Source: Mycoplasma seminis | GTDB taxonomy: Bacteria; Bacillota_I; Bacilli_A; Mycoplasmatales; Metamycoplasmataceae | Length of the DNA: 64,000 nt | Assembly (NCBI RefSeq): GCF_030718845.1 | Contig: NZ_CP132191.1 | Span: forward strand, 186,001-250,000 | Direction: 5' to 3' | Translations under genes and position numbers: made by a program | Notes under the pieces: generated by a model | What the model was told of the DNA's origin: nothing | What the model saw: only the letters and a program-made list of their open reading frames with translations | Database searches by the model: none | Shown here: positions 1 to 13,064 of the stretch, piece by piece | Numbering within the stretch: the first letter of the stretch is position 1 | Layout of the letters: the number at the start of each line of letters is the position of its first letter

Positions 1-3000
1 ATCTTTATAAACAAGCAGATAGAAGATTCTTTGGTTTCGGGGCAACTACATGACTATCAAATGCTAACTGAGATAATTTACAAGCTACTCCAATTCTTGC
101 TAATACAGGATCTGTTTTTGCTATCCACTTTGATACAGGTTCAGCGATAAAAAATGCATACGGGATAAACCCAACAGTAACTATCAAGTTCCAAACACGC
201 AAAGTAGCAAAAAATATATATAAACACAAAGATGAAAAAGAAGAGATTGACTTTACAAAAGAAATAGAAACAAAAACTGTTAATAACTTTACTCAAACTG
301 AAGATTTGGGTGATTACAATTCGTTTGTTTCTGGATTATACTTCACAGATCTTGAAAAAAATAAATTCTATTGAGATAATACAAATATCTCCACTTCACC
401 TTCAGAACTAGGAACACGTAAAGAGCAACTTGTTGGTGTTACTATTGCTACAGCTAAAAGAAATAATAACCGTCAAATTTTTGTTAACTTAAATGAATCT
501 AGTGAACAAGAACTTCCTTCTGTTAAATATGAATTAAAACAAGGAAATAAAACATTAGCAAACTTAGGAAATAAAAACAATGATTCTATAACAGCATTTA
601 CAAGAGAAAAACAACAACATGCAAATGATGTTACTTTTAACGTACCTCTTGTAGCTACAGAGCTTAATGGATTAGATAACTGAAACATTAAACCTATCTA
701 TGCTAGTGAACAAAAAGAAAATGAATTTAAATATGATTTAAAAATTAATCAAGATAAAAATAATACTATTGAATTTGATCCTGAAAAGCTTTCACTTGAT
801 ATAGATGTAAAATATCAACTTTCTGAAGCTTATAAAAATAAACAAAAGATTCTTAACTTCTTAAATGAAGGATCTCTTGGCGAAAAACTTGATCCAAGTG
901 CAGTTTTATTTGAAAACACACCATTATCACAAGACCAAAAAGATAGTTTAATTGGTGCTATTGAAAATGACTTTAATAGAGATCACTTTACACAAAGAAA
1001 TCCTCAAATTAAAGCAGCATGAGAAAATCAAATCTATTTAATTTCTCAATTAAATAGTCGTACAAATCAATATTTAACTGATTCTGAAAAAGTTTTAGAA
1101 AGTGTTAGATATACTAAAGCTAAAGAAGAATTAAGAAAAAATTATGATGATGCTATCGCTGAATTGAAGAAATATGAAAATAAAGTTATTACATATGAAG
1201 TAAATAATACTATTCAAGCAAATGGTATGGGAGAATGAGGTCAAGCGACACAAAATTACATCACAACTCGTGCTGCGCTTAATGGGTTAAACGAATTAGG
1301 AACTGAACAAATTAAGAACTCACAATTACTTTCTGAAGCTCAAAAAGAAAAATGACTTAAAGAATTTAAACCACAAGATGCAATGACTGATGAAAGCCTT
1401 AAAGCATTCTTAAATAAAGTAATAGCAGATTCTAAAGCGGCTGCTAATGATTTAATTAGCAAAAACCCACGAACTACTTCACAAGATGTTAAAGATGCTA
1501 TTAATAAATTACAAGAATTTAATAATTCTCAAGCAGTAGATGATTTAACTAAACAATTTGATGCGAATCTTGCTTTAACAGTAGACAAATTAAGTGTATT
1601 AAATAACATTGATGCTAAAATGGGCGATTTACCACAAGCTGTTGTTAAACAATATGCAAATGAATTAGCTACAGAAACTTCTGTTGAAAAAGTTGCTCAA
1701 GGTAATGGTCAAATCGAAACCTTAGAAACAAATACTAAGACAGCAAAAGAATTACAAAATAAATATAATTCTCTTAAACAAGAAAGAAATAGTTTTAAAT
1801 CTGTAGATGAAACACTTAGAAATAGATTATCTACTGAAGATACAAACATTAATGATGTTTTACAACCAAAAGAATCAATCCCAACTCTTTCTGATGCTAT
1901 TTCTACATTAGCAACAAATAATGCTGCAATGGAAAGTGATTTAAATACCATAACTGAAAATAATGGTAAAAAAGATGAATTAATAAAAAAAGTTAATGAT
2001 TCCAAAATCTTAACACAAGCTCAAAAAGACACCTTTAAAGATAAAATTAATACTGCTAGAACTCAAGAAGATTTAAATAACATAGACCCTAAAATAACAT
2101 CTACTGAAAATGCTATGAAAGGAATTAATCAAGTTTTAAATAGGCCTTACTATAGATATGCATCTCCTGAAAAAATCGCTGAATCTTCTAAGCTTCTTGA
2201 AAGTATTTTAAATACTAAAGGTGATCAAAGCATAGATGAAAAATCACTTCAGACTGTTTACAAATCTGTAAGTGCCGCAGAAAATGATGGTCAAGAATTT
2301 GTAAGACAGAAGTCGAGAGATACAGAAAATATTGAACAAAAAATAAAAGGTGTTAAGGGGTTTAAATCAGCAATATTCTCAGATTATGTAATGGGTAAAA
2401 TGTCTAAAAATAAAACATTACCAAATAGAGAAGCTTTAGAAAACTTCGTAAAAGACCTTGAAACAAATGCAAACACTTATGTAAATACAAAAGATAAAAT
2501 AGAATCACAAATTGCTACGGTTAAAAATTCAATTGGATATTTAAATGCAACTAATGCTGAAGACTTTAATAAAGCAGCTGATGCTCTAACGAATGCTATT
2601 ACGGAATTAAAAGCAATTACTAATGTTCAAAAAGGAAGTTCACAAGAATACCTAAATAAATTAGCAAATGTTTCAGATTTAGTAACAAAATTTAATGCTG
2701 CTAAAGATGCTTTAGATGGTGAAACTGAATTCAATAAAGTAAAAGATGCATTAATTAATAAGATTAATTCTTCAACAAGCTTAAGCACAAGTCAAAAAGA
2801 AACACTTGTAAAACACATTAATGATAATATTAAAACAATTGCTGATTTAAATTCTTATGAAACTGATACTGTAGATGCTCTTGAAACACAAATGTCAGAT
2901 TTAAAAACTAAATTTGCTGATGCACAAAGCACTAAGAATTCAGTTCAATATTCTTTAGCTGATCAAGAAGCTAAAACAAACTTTGATACAGCTTATACAG

Positions 3001-5042
3001 CTGCGCAAAATGCAAGTGAACAATCATATGCAGTTATTGAACCAGCTACTGTACAAACATTAGTTTCTAATTTAACAACAACTAGTGCAGCGCTAAATGG
3101 TGAGGCTAATTATGATAAAAGAGTAGAAAAATTAAATTCAGATGTAGATGCTTCAAATCTTAACAATAATCAAAAAACTGCTTTTAAAGCAACATATGAT
3201 AAAAATCCTAAAGTATATGATTTAGTAGCTTTACAAACTGCAGAAACTGACTTACCATTATTAACAGCTGCAATGGATGCATTACAAAAAGAAACTGCGC
3301 AAATCCAAAAAAATAATTCTCAGTGAGTTTATAAATATGTTTTAGCACCTCAAGCTGAAAGAGATACATTTGATGCTGCTTTAAAAGTAGCAAGTGAATT
3401 GTTAGATGAAGCTAAAGGTGGAGCAGTAATTAATCCACAAGATATTACTAATGCGCAAGCTGCATTAACAAATGCTTATACAGCTTTAACTGGTGATACT
3501 GTATTACAAGGAAAACAAAAAACTGCTAATGATAAAATTGATGGTTTAAGTAATCTTTCAAATAATCAAAAAAGAGATTTAAAAACTCAAGTAGATGGAG
3601 TTATTAATTTAGGCGAAGGTTGAGAAAACAAAATTAATAAAATAGTGCAAAATGCAGAATCATTAAATGATGTAATGGGAAAATTAGCAGAAGTTGCAAA
3701 CAAAATCGGAGAAGAGGAAGCTTCTACTAGATATGGACTTGCTGATCCAGATAAACAAGAAGCATTTAATGCAGCAAAGAATAAATATAATGAATTAAGT
3801 AATGTTCAAGGGGGAATTAAATCTCTTGATTTTAGTCAAAATGGACCAATTGTATCTATTACTAATGAATTAAATTCATCAATTAATGGATTAAATGGTA
3901 TTGATAATTGAAGCGAATTAAGAGAACAAATTAGCAAATTACCGTATTTAAGTGAAGAAGAAATTAAAAAATTCCAAAAAGAAATTCCTACTAGAAACTT
4001 AAATGCTGCAAAACAAGTTGTTATAAGAGCTAAAGCACAATCAGTTGCAAATCATAAATTAGCTGCTATTAAAGAAGTTGATGAAAAATTAACTAATTTA
4101 ACCCAAACTCAAAAAGATTACTTCAAAGCACAAATTAATGCTGCTGCTGATAATGCTGCAATTGATACTATTTCAGCACAAGCAAGCAAACGTAATGAAC
4201 TTAATCCACAATTAGATGCTCTTATAAGTCAAACTAATGTAAATGCTGAAAAAGAAACAACAAATTATATTGATGCTACTGCAAACCTTAAACAAGCTTA
4301 TGATACAGCTGTAAGTGATGCAAATACACAAGTTAACGCTGAAACAGATAAAAGCATTTTAACTAATGATCAAGTTCAAAGATTAATTGATGCAGTTACT
4401 ACTGCTAAAGGTGCTTTAAATGGAGATGCAAACTTATCTACAGCTAAGCAAACAGCTATTAGTGATTTAGAAAAAGATTACAAAGATAAATTAACTAAAG
4501 GTCAAATTGAGGAACTTAAAAAACAAATTAATGCTCAAACTTCAACTCAAGGTATTAATACAATCAAGTCACAAGCACAAACACTTGCAAATAATATGCA
4601 AGCACTTAAGGATGCTATTGAAAACGCTGAAAAACAAAAAGCTACAGTAAATTACTCACAAGCTAGTCAATCTCCTAAAGGAACATTTGATACAGCTTTA
4701 ACAAATGCTAATAATGCTTTAAAAGCTGAATATAATCAAATTACACCAGAAACAATTCAAACATTAACTAATACACTTACAGGTGCGCAAAGTGCCTTAG
4801 ATGGAAATAGTAACTTTAATGATAAAGTATCTAAATTACAAGAAAAATTAGATAAGTCAAAAGCTACACAAGCTCAAAAAGATACTTTAACTCCTGAAAT
4901 TAATGCTATCGGATTAGACCAAGCTAAATATAATGAAGTTGAAACTAAAGTAAATAAAGTTGTAAATAACATGGATGCTTTAGCTAAAGCAGTTGAGGAT
5001 CATTCTGTAGTGAACCCCAAAATTTGTACCTTCATTCAATAA
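1..5042 (+). CDS. Giant GA/FIVAR-repeat surface protein, 5' part (partial, truncated by IS)
   Basis: The frame is open from base 3 with UGA read as Trp; the true start lies upstream of the window. About the first 400 visible residues are non-repetitive. From about base 1383 the protein is a chain of helical modules of roughly 80-120 residues. Each carries a GA-like core (LTQAQKDTFKDKI near 2010; LSTSQKETL near 2790; LNNNQKTAF near 3160; LSNNQKRDL near 3545; LTQTQKDYF near 4100) and a FIVAR-like piece ending in A-L-(N/D)-G. Similar modules occur in the staphylococcal matrix-binding protein Ebh, so a long extracellular stalk or adhesin is inferred. At 5010 an IS3-family element breaks the frame: translation now adds 11 IS-encoded residues and stops at TAA 5040-5042, so this product lacks the rest of the stalk and the C-terminal membrane anchor. 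The ligand is unknown. Confidence 0.85.
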
Positions 5043-5116
5043 CGGGTGCAAATGTATATGAAAAAACAAATGATTATTCAAAATATGTTTGAATTTAAGG
5101 AATTTAAACTCAAATT

Positions 5117-5575
5117 ATGTGAATTCATAAAAAGCGTAAACTGAAAAATCCCATGATTTATTATTATGTGAATTACTATTTAAAATCAAAAACAATTGAT
5201 GATTATTTACATTCTGTTTCGATTAAAGATTATGATGAATGAGTTATTGATGAAGAAATCGATAAGATTATTCATCATGAAAAAACAATTTTTCAATCTT
5301 GTGTAGATTTGAATTTATCAACTCATATTAGTATTGCAATGAAAGTTGTTGCTAAAAAGAAAAATTACTATAATTTAATTATGAGTAAAGAAAACAAAAA
5401 CAAAGAAAAAACAATCGACTTAGAATATGTTAAAAGTTTAGAAAGAAAAATTGAACTTCTAGAAGCTGAAAAAGCATATTTCGCAACTTTAGATAGGATA
5501 GTTCAAAGCCGACTGAAGCAACCGTCAAAGAAAAAGCGCAAGCAATCTTTGAAAATAAAGAAAAATTCAAATTAG
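5117..5575 (+). CDS. IS3-family orfA (probable remnant)
   Basis: This is the first reading frame of the element. It is open from a stop at 5105 to TAA 5573-5575, with UGA as Trp; the first ATG is at 5117. The C-terminal third is a charged coiled-coil-like stretch (YVKSLERKIELLEAEKAYF), as expected for the leucine-zipper end of IS3 orfA. A different frame opens at ATG 5052 and runs only to about 5180, so the N-terminal helix-turn-helix part may be frameshifted. The end overlaps orfB, and the A-rich GAAAAAGC at 5530-5537 is a plausible -1 slippage site for an orfAB fusion; the slippage is an inference. The start is uncertain. Confidence 0.55.
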
Positions 5576-6394
5576 TTGATTTATTTGCTGCTTCGCAAAT
5601 AAGAAAATCTCATTATTACTATTGAGAAAAACATTTTTTAACTCCTATTGATAAGGATTTTGAATTAAAAGAAACAATTCAAAAGATATTTGAAGAAAGT
5701 AACAAAACTTATGGTTACAGAAGAATCACTATGGAATTACACAACAGAAGTATTAATGTAAATCATAAAAAGGTTCTAAAACTAATGAAATTACTTAATT
5801 TAGTCGTTTATAGAAGAAAACATAAGAAATATTCATCTTACAAAGGACAAATAGGACCGATTGCAGATAATTTAATCCAAAGAAATTTCATAAGCAAGAA
5901 ACCTTTAGAAAAGCTTTTTACAGATATCACAGAATTTAAACTTTTTGATGATTTAAAGGTTTATTTATCTTTAGTAGTAGATGGATTTAATGGTGAAATT
6001 TTTTATCAGCCGCCGTTTCATTGAGTTCCTAATTTACAATTAATAAAAGATACTTTTGAACCATTAATTAAAAGCAGAAATTTAAGTGGTTGCATAATTC
6101 ATTCAGACCAAGGCTGACATTATCAACATAAATATTTTGTTAACTTATTAAAAGCTAACAATATTATCCAAAGTATGTCAAGAAAAGGAAATAGTCCGGA
6201 TAATGGATTAGTTGAAATCCTTATTTGGAACAATAAAATTGGAATTCTTTTACCCAAACAAAAACAATTTCACAAATCTTAATAATTTTGTGGAAAAATT
6301 ATTTGACTATCTTGACTTTTATAACAATAAAAGAATTAAAATTAGATTGAAAGGAAAAACCCAATTGAGTACAGAAAAGATTTTGAAAATCTAA
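5497..6394 (+). pseudogene. IS3-family orfB transposase, frameshifted
   Basis: DDE integrase-type transposase of the IS150 group. The HTH_21-like region (KTYGYRRITMEL) starts near 5700. The catalytic Asp in FTDITEFK and the second Asp in HSDQGWHY are present. The third motif begins N-G-L-V-E near 6205, but directly after the Glu codon the frame shifts: GTT GAA A TCC TTA TTT GGA. Removing one A would give VESLFGTIKLEFFYPN in the frame that continues to TAA 6392-6394. The protein as written therefore loses its last 60 or so residues. The gene is judged a pseudogene unless the base is a sequencing error. Confidence 0.85.
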
Positions 6395-6415
6395 TGGTAC
6401 AAAATTAGGGGTTCA

Positions 6416-9400
6416 GTACATTCATTAGATAATGTTCAAGATACAGATATATATAAATGAGCTGATGATGCTACAAAACAAGCTTATACAACAGCATTAC
6501 AAAATGCTCAAACAGCATTAAATAATGCGACTGCTGATCAAGATGTTGCAGCAATTACAAAAGCATTAAATGATGCATTTGATAACTTAAATGGTGAAGC
6601 ACAAAAAACTGCTAAATTACAAGCACTTAAAGACTTAATTAAAAACTCAGATAACCTAACTCAAGCTCAAAAAGATGCTGCTACAAGTCAAGTCACTGAT
6701 GCTTTAACACCACAAGAAGCAAAAACACTTGAAGATAAGATTAATAATTTAAATACAGCTCAAGGAAACTTAAAAGCTAAAGTAGCTCAAGATGTTGTCA
6801 AGACTGTAAAAGAAGGAGATAATTACAAACTTTCTTCTCCTGAAGTACAAAAACAATATGCAGATGCTATTGATGCTGCTGATAAATATTTAAAAGAAGC
6901 TACTTCAATTGATACTCCAACAACTGATGTAAAAAAATTAGCAACAGCTATTGATAATGCTTTAGCAAACGTTGCTAACGGACAAGCTAACTTTGAAAGC
7001 GCAAAACAAAATGCTGTTAAAGCTCTTGATAACTTAAAATACATCAATGATGCTCAAAAAGTTGCCTTAACAAATACAATAAATTCTGCTACAAGTAAAG
7101 AAGAATTAACTAATGCAAACACAAAAGCTACAACATTAAATGAAGCAATGCAAAACCTTTACACAGCTGCTGCTAAAGCACAAGGAAGTGATGCAAACAC
7201 TCCAGAAGGTATTGCTCCAGTAACTAAACAAGCCGCTGCAACATCTTCATCAAATTATGTAAATGCTACAGAAGCAGTTAAATTAGCTTATGATGAAGCA
7301 TTAGCTAATGTAAATGCAGTTGCAAACAAAGCTGGTGCAAATAAATCAGCTGAAGAAGTTAATGCTTTAATTTCAGCATTAAATACAGCTGAAGGTAATT
7401 TAAATGGAATTAGCAATAAAGCTTCATGAGATAATGATCTTAAAGCTAAAGTTGATCAGTTAGATAACTTAAATAATGCTCAAAAACAAGATATTAAAGA
7501 TCTTATTGATGCAACAGATACATTAAGTGAATCTGAAGCTAAATTCAATGATGCTAAAGAACTTAACAAAGTAATGGGTGAATTAAATGAAGAAATCAAG
7601 AAAGAAGCTCAATTAACTCAAAGCGATAAATTTGTTAACTCAACAAACCAAGATGTTTATACAGATGCTTTAAAAGATGCTAAAGCAAAAGCTAAGAATG
7701 ATAACTTAACTCAAAAACAAGCTACTGAGTTAAAACAAACTCTTGCAAATGCTGCAAATGATTTAAATGGTGATAGCCAGTTACAAACAGCTAAAAACAA
7801 TGCTAAACAACAAATTGATACAAGTGATTTAACTCAAGGACAAAAAACTGCACTTGATAATGAAGTTGATAGTAAAACAAAAGTTTCTGATGTTAATAAT
7901 GTAATCACATCTTCATTTACTCCTTTAGTAAAAGCGATGAACACATTAGCTGAAAGCATTAAACAAGCTAAAGCAGCAAAAGCAACACAAGATTACTTAA
8001 ATGCAAGCAAGGAACAAAAAGATGATTTTGATACAAAACTTGCTGCTGCTGAAAAATTACAAGAAGCTAGCTCAAATGTAACTACCCCAGCTGAAATTAC
8101 TTCACAAGCTGCATTATTAGATAATGCAAAAACTGCTTTAAATGGTGATGAAAACTTTGCTACTGCTGTGAAAGCATTAAAAGCAAAAATCCAAGCTTCA
8201 ATTTTAAATAATGCACAACAAAAAGCTTTAATAGATAAAATTGATGAAGCAACAACAAATTATGTAACATTGCCTGATATTGAAACAGAGTTTAATACTT
8301 TAACTAAGGCAATGCAAGATTTATCACAAACTCGCAGTAAAATTGCACAAAATAGAAATGGTTCATTCGGTTGATGATACAAATGATCTACTCAAGATGC
8401 AAGAGTTAACTTATCAAAAGAAGTTAACAAAATTGATGAACTATTTAATAAAGAAAAAGGTGCAAATCTTGATGCTACTGCTGTAAGTGAATTACAAAAA
8501 GCAGCTAAAACAAAAGAAAGAGAATTAATTACAAGTGCTGAAGCTGGATTTAAAAATGCTATCAAAGCTGGTAAAGAAGCAATTAATGCTAATGCATTAT
8601 TAAATGATGCTCAAAAGAATAAATTCATTGCAAAACTTGATAATTTAAGAGAAGCAACAGCAAGTCAAGATGAAATTAATGCTCAGGTTACAGCTGCTGA
8701 AGAATTAAATTCAGCTGCTCAAGCATTAAAAGCTAAAATAGCTCAAGGTGAAGCATTTGCTAAAACAACAAATTACAGCAATGGTACAGAAGATGCTAAA
8801 ACTGCTTTAGATACAGCATTAAGCAATGCTAAAACTTTATTTGAACCTGATTTAAGCAAACTTGCAAACCAAAGTGTTGCTAAAAAACAACTTGAAGATA
8901 AATCTAAAGCAATTCAAGATGCTATGGATACACTAATTGCTCAAGCTAAAACACTTGATGAATACAAAGCATTAAAAGCTGCTGACGTTCAAGCCTTAAG
9001 CGATCTTTCAGATAAACAAAAACAAACTTTAATTAAAGAAATTAATAATGCTAATAGTCATACTGCTGTAAATGATGTAGTGCAAAAAGCTACAACACTT
9101 GATTCAGCTATGAATAAATTAAAACAAGCTGAAGCAAGTATAGGTACTACACAAGCTTCAAAAGATTATCTTTTAGCAACTCCTGCAGTTAAAGATGCTT
9201 ATGATGCAGCTGCTAATGCAATTAATGATGCTAAAACAGCTGGATATGAATCTACAGACGCTGCTGCAATCAATGCATTAACAAATGCTTTAAATAATGT
9301 TAAATTAGATGGAAATAATAATTTAGCAACAGCTAAACAAGCAATTCAAGATACACCAAATCTTAATGATGCTCAAAAAGCTAAATTAAATGAAAAATTA

Positions 9401-12400
9401 GATGAAGCAACATCTAAAGCACAATTAGATGCAAGAACAAAACAAGCTAGTGATTTAAGTAAAGCTATTGCTACATTAAATACTAAAGTAGCTCAAGGAG
9501 AAAAACTTGCTGCTAGATTAGCAACTCCGCAAAATGCTACAATCGCAGATCAAGCTCCACAATTAGAAGCAAACAAACAAGCTAAAGATAATTTAGATGC
9601 TCAAATTAAAACCGCAAAAACATTAACTGAATCAAATAACATTACAGTAAATGATTTTGCTGATGCTAAATTAACAAATGCTATCAGCTCAGCTCAAGAT
9701 CAAATTAATGCAAGTGGAGTTGTACTTGAAAACGCTTTAGTTAAAGCAAATGAAATTACACTTCCAACTAAAGAACTTTCAAATGCTATCGCAGCGGCTC
9801 AAGTACTTCAAAATGCTTACAAAGCAGAAAATTCTACAACACCAGCATTTGATGCTTTAAGCCAAGCAGATGCTCTTAAAAAAGCTATTGCAAAAGACGC
9901 TCTTAAAAAAGCTATTAAAAATGTACCTAATAAACTTGCAGAAAACGAAAGCTTCAAAAACAATGTATTAAATGATGCTCAAAACACACTTCAAAATCCA
10001 GATGCAAGTGTTGAAGATATTAATTCAGCTACTGATAAATTAAATGATGGAATTAATAAAGAAAACCTTTACAATGCAGTTGCGAATGCAAATGATAATG
10101 CAACTAAACCATTAAGTAAAGAACTTCAAGATTTAATTAATGCAGATACTAACTTACTTCCATATGATAAAGCTAATAAAGAATCTAAAGAACAATATGA
10201 TGCTAAAGCTGATGCTTTAAATAAAGCGGTTGCTAAGAATAATTTAGACAACACAATTACATCAGCAAATAACATCCAAAACCCTTCAGATAAATTAAAA
10301 CAAGCTATTAAATCAGCTCAAGAAGTAAGTTCAAACCCATCTGCAAGTGAAAAACAACTTTCAGATGTTACAAAAGCACTTCAAGATGCAATTAATAAAG
10401 AACCATTAAATAAAGCAATCCAAGATGCAAATAACAAGTTAAATAACTTAACTGGCGATGGTTCAAAAGATCTTAACAATAAACTTACTGATGCAATCAA
10501 GCAAGCTGAAAAAGTTGCTAATAATTCTTCATCTACACCAGAACAAATCGCAAAAGCTACAGAAGACTTAAATAAAGCTGTAGAAGAAATTGATAAAGCT
10601 ATTAAGCAAAACAAAACTGATTTAGATAATGCTCTTACACAAGCAAATGAAATTAATCCTAAATCAGATAAATTACAAGAAGCAATCAAACAAGCTACTG
10701 ATGTTAAAAATAATCCAGAAGCAAATAATTCAGATGTAAAAACAGCATTAGATAACTTAAAAGATCAAATTGCTAAAAATGATTTAAATAATGCTATCCA
10801 AAATGCTCCTGAATTAACTAAACCAGTTGATGGATTTACTCCAAGTGTGGATGCATCAAAATCTATTGCTAACAATCCAAAAGCTACAGTAGATCAAATT
10901 AATGATCAAACAACAAAACAACGACTTAATAATGATCAAATAAATGCTTTAAATCAAATTGAAGCAATGCAAAACCTTAATGATGCTCAAAAAACTGTAC
11001 TTAAAGCTAATGTAGCTTCAGCTAAAACACAACAAGCTGTCGTAGATGTATTAAGTAAAGCAACTGCATTAAATAAATCAATGGATGAATTAAATAAATA
11101 CTTAAATTCATTACCAAATGATTTAACAAGCGACCCAATTACATCTGAAACTTATGCATTTGCTGATAAAGCTCAACAACAAGCTTATACAACTGCTTTA
11201 GATAAAGCTCAAAAACTTGTTAATAAAGCTCAAGGTGGAATTTATAAAGATAACCTTGCAAGTGATGTTGATTCATTATTAACTGAATTACAACAAGCTA
11301 AAGATACAATGTTAGCAAATGGTCAAGCTAATAAAGATAATTATGCAGATCAACTTGCGCAAGCTCAAAAACAAATTGATGCATTAAAAGAAACAATTAA
11401 TTCACCAGCATATAATGCTGCTCCAAGCACATTACAAAATAACCTAACACAAGCAGTTGAAAATGCTCAAAAACAATTAGATGCATTAAAAGCAAATACC
11501 GCTGCTGATGCTAAAGGATTAGGTGAATTAAAAACAACTTTAGCCCAAGGACAAAGTGCTCAAAGTCAAATTAATAAATTTGCAAATGAACAACCAATTG
11601 CTGATTGAATGCAAGAAAATGCAAATGTATTAAATAACAATATTGTTTCACAAGCTACAACAGACTTTAACAATGCAACAACATTTGAAGCAGCTAAAGC
11701 TGTAAAGGATAAAACTAAGGCTCAAAACCAAGAAGTTGCAAATGCAATTAATCAATTAGTAACTAACTTAGATAATGATGTTAAAGCCTTACCTACAGTT
11801 ATAAATGACTTAGATCAAACGCAAACAAACTTAAATAACATTAAGCAAAATGCTAAAGAAGATATCTCACAAGCTTTAGAAGAATCATTTAATGCTGTTA
11901 AAGCTCTTAATGATTTAAATAAAGCAATTGATGCTTACTTAAATGCAAGTTTTGCAAATGAATCTCAAGTTACACAAGCACAAAACAACTTAACTCAAGC
12001 TATTGCTAATGCTAAAGAAGTAACAACTTCAAATAACACTACAGCACAGTTGAATAAAGATATTAATGATGCAATTGCTAAATTAAGCAAATATGGAAAT
12101 AACACTATTTCAGTTGCTAATAATCTTAAGAATTCAGCAATGGATGCAAATGCATTAGCTCAAGCTAATGAATATGCACAATCAAATGCTAAATTCAAAG
12201 CACTTCTTGACCAATTACAAGCAAATAATTACTTTGAAATCATGCAAAAAGATAAAGATAACTTTACAAAACAAGATGTACAAGCTATCCAAAATATCCT
12301 TACTTCTGATGCCTTTAAAGATGCAAACAACATCTTTAAATCAGCTATCAAGAGTGATATCAAAGCTAATGCAAATCACTTCCCATGATGAGCATATCTT

Positions 12401-12460
12401 GTAATTGTTTCAGCGCTTACATGAATTGGTGCAATCATTTTAATGACATTCAAAAAATAA
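6416..12460 (+). pseudogene. Giant GA/FIVAR-repeat surface protein, 3' part, with C-terminal membrane anchor
   Basis: This is the continuation of the gene at the window start, displaced by the IS. The frame is open from 6395 to TAA 12458-12460 with many UGA-Trp codons, but no start codon or ribosome site is visible at its head. It contains further GA/FIVAR modules (LTQAQKDAATSQV near 6657; INDAQKVAL near 7045; LNNAQKQDI near 7470; LTQGQKTAL near 7835; LNDAQKAKL near 9365; LNDAQKTVL near 10978). A block of shorter, more regular repeats lies at about 9900-10800 (KxLNDAIxxA type). The C-terminus is WWAYLVIVSALTWIGAIILM followed by TFKK: one membrane helix with a basic cytoplasmic tail, so the stalk would be tethered outside the cell. 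With the 5' part the intact frame has at least 3682 codons. It is probably not expressed while separated from its start. Confidence 0.88.
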
Positions 12461-12474
12461 ATAATTTTTAAAGT

Positions 12475-12499
12475 TCAGCCCTAAGGCTGGGCTTTTTTA
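12475..12499 (+). terminator. Terminator of the giant gene
   Basis: AGCCC / GGGCT stem at 12477-12493 followed by six T, 15 bases after the stop codon. Confidence 0.75.
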
Positions 12500-12601
12500 T
12501 ACTTGCTGCTAGGACTAAAAGTCAAATATACCTCACAAAAATACTAAATTAAATCTACTTTTTTAATTTATTTTATAAATTAAATATAGTAAAATAAAAC
12601 T

Positions 12602-13030
12602 ATGGGTAAGTTAGGTTACAAAAATAAGCACTCTGCCCAAGAAGTTAATCATTTTACTAGATTAAAAAATCTTGCTCTACTTGGAGATAAAGAAATTGAT
12701 AAGGAAGTGAAATGACTCAATAATTTCTTTGATGCAGATTTTGCACAAAAAATTGACTTTAATAATTTAGCTCTTCAAGAATGATGTGATGAGCAAGCTT
12801 TTGTAACCAATAACTCACCGCTAAAAAGAGCAGCAGAAGAATTAAATAATATCGAACTAATCTACTTGCAGCTGAGCGGTTGTTATTTTGATTCTTATTC
12901 CCTTTATCAACCTAATACAAAAGATAAATGGATTTATGAATTAATTAATCAACCTAATTCTCAAGTAGCTATTAGTCAAGAAAAAAGCACAAATACTACT
13001 AGAGTTAAAGTAAATAAACTGGAATTCTAA
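12602..13030 (+). CDS. Conserved-looking hypothetical protein, 142 aa
   Basis: I do not recognise this family. The frame runs from ATG 12602 to TAA 13028-13030 with UGA-Trp codons and one ordinary UGG. The protein is soluble, mixed acidic and basic, and predicted mostly helical, with a lysine-rich start (MGKLGYKNKHSAQEV) and no signal peptide or membrane helix. A -10-like TAAAAT ends about 8 bases upstream of the ATG and there is no purine-rich ribosome site, so the message may be leaderless. It sits 34 bases before cmk in the same direction and could be co-transcribed with cmk-der. No function is proposed. Confidence 0.75.
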
Positions 13031-13064
13031 TTTTGTGCATTTTTTATTTTTTAAGGGGAGAAAT

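Larger units (their letters stand above)
5010..6415 (+). mobile_element. IS3-family (IS150-like) insertion sequence
   Basis: Imperfect terminal inverted repeats of about 20 bp are visible: TGAACCCCAAAATTTGTACC at 5011-5030, and the reverse complement of 6396-6415 reads TGAACCCCTAATTTTGTACC (18 of 20 identical). The triplet GTA is present at 5007-5009 and again at 6416-6418, a 3-bp target duplication typical of IS3. Removing 1409 bp (element plus one GTA) joins the two halves of the giant gene in frame. One extra G (5010) lies between the left GTA and the left repeat. Inside are an orfA remnant and a frameshifted orfB transposase. Confidence 0.93.

Noticed and set aside
9900-10800. CRISPR-like array
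   Set aside because: The periodicity is in a protein-coding frame, units are degenerate, and there are no cas genes or constant repeats with spacers.
1383-12404. Many separate genes of 60-900 aa within the giant protein region
   Set aside because: The apparent breaks are UGA codons, which encode Trp in this organism; with code 4 each side of the IS is a single frame.
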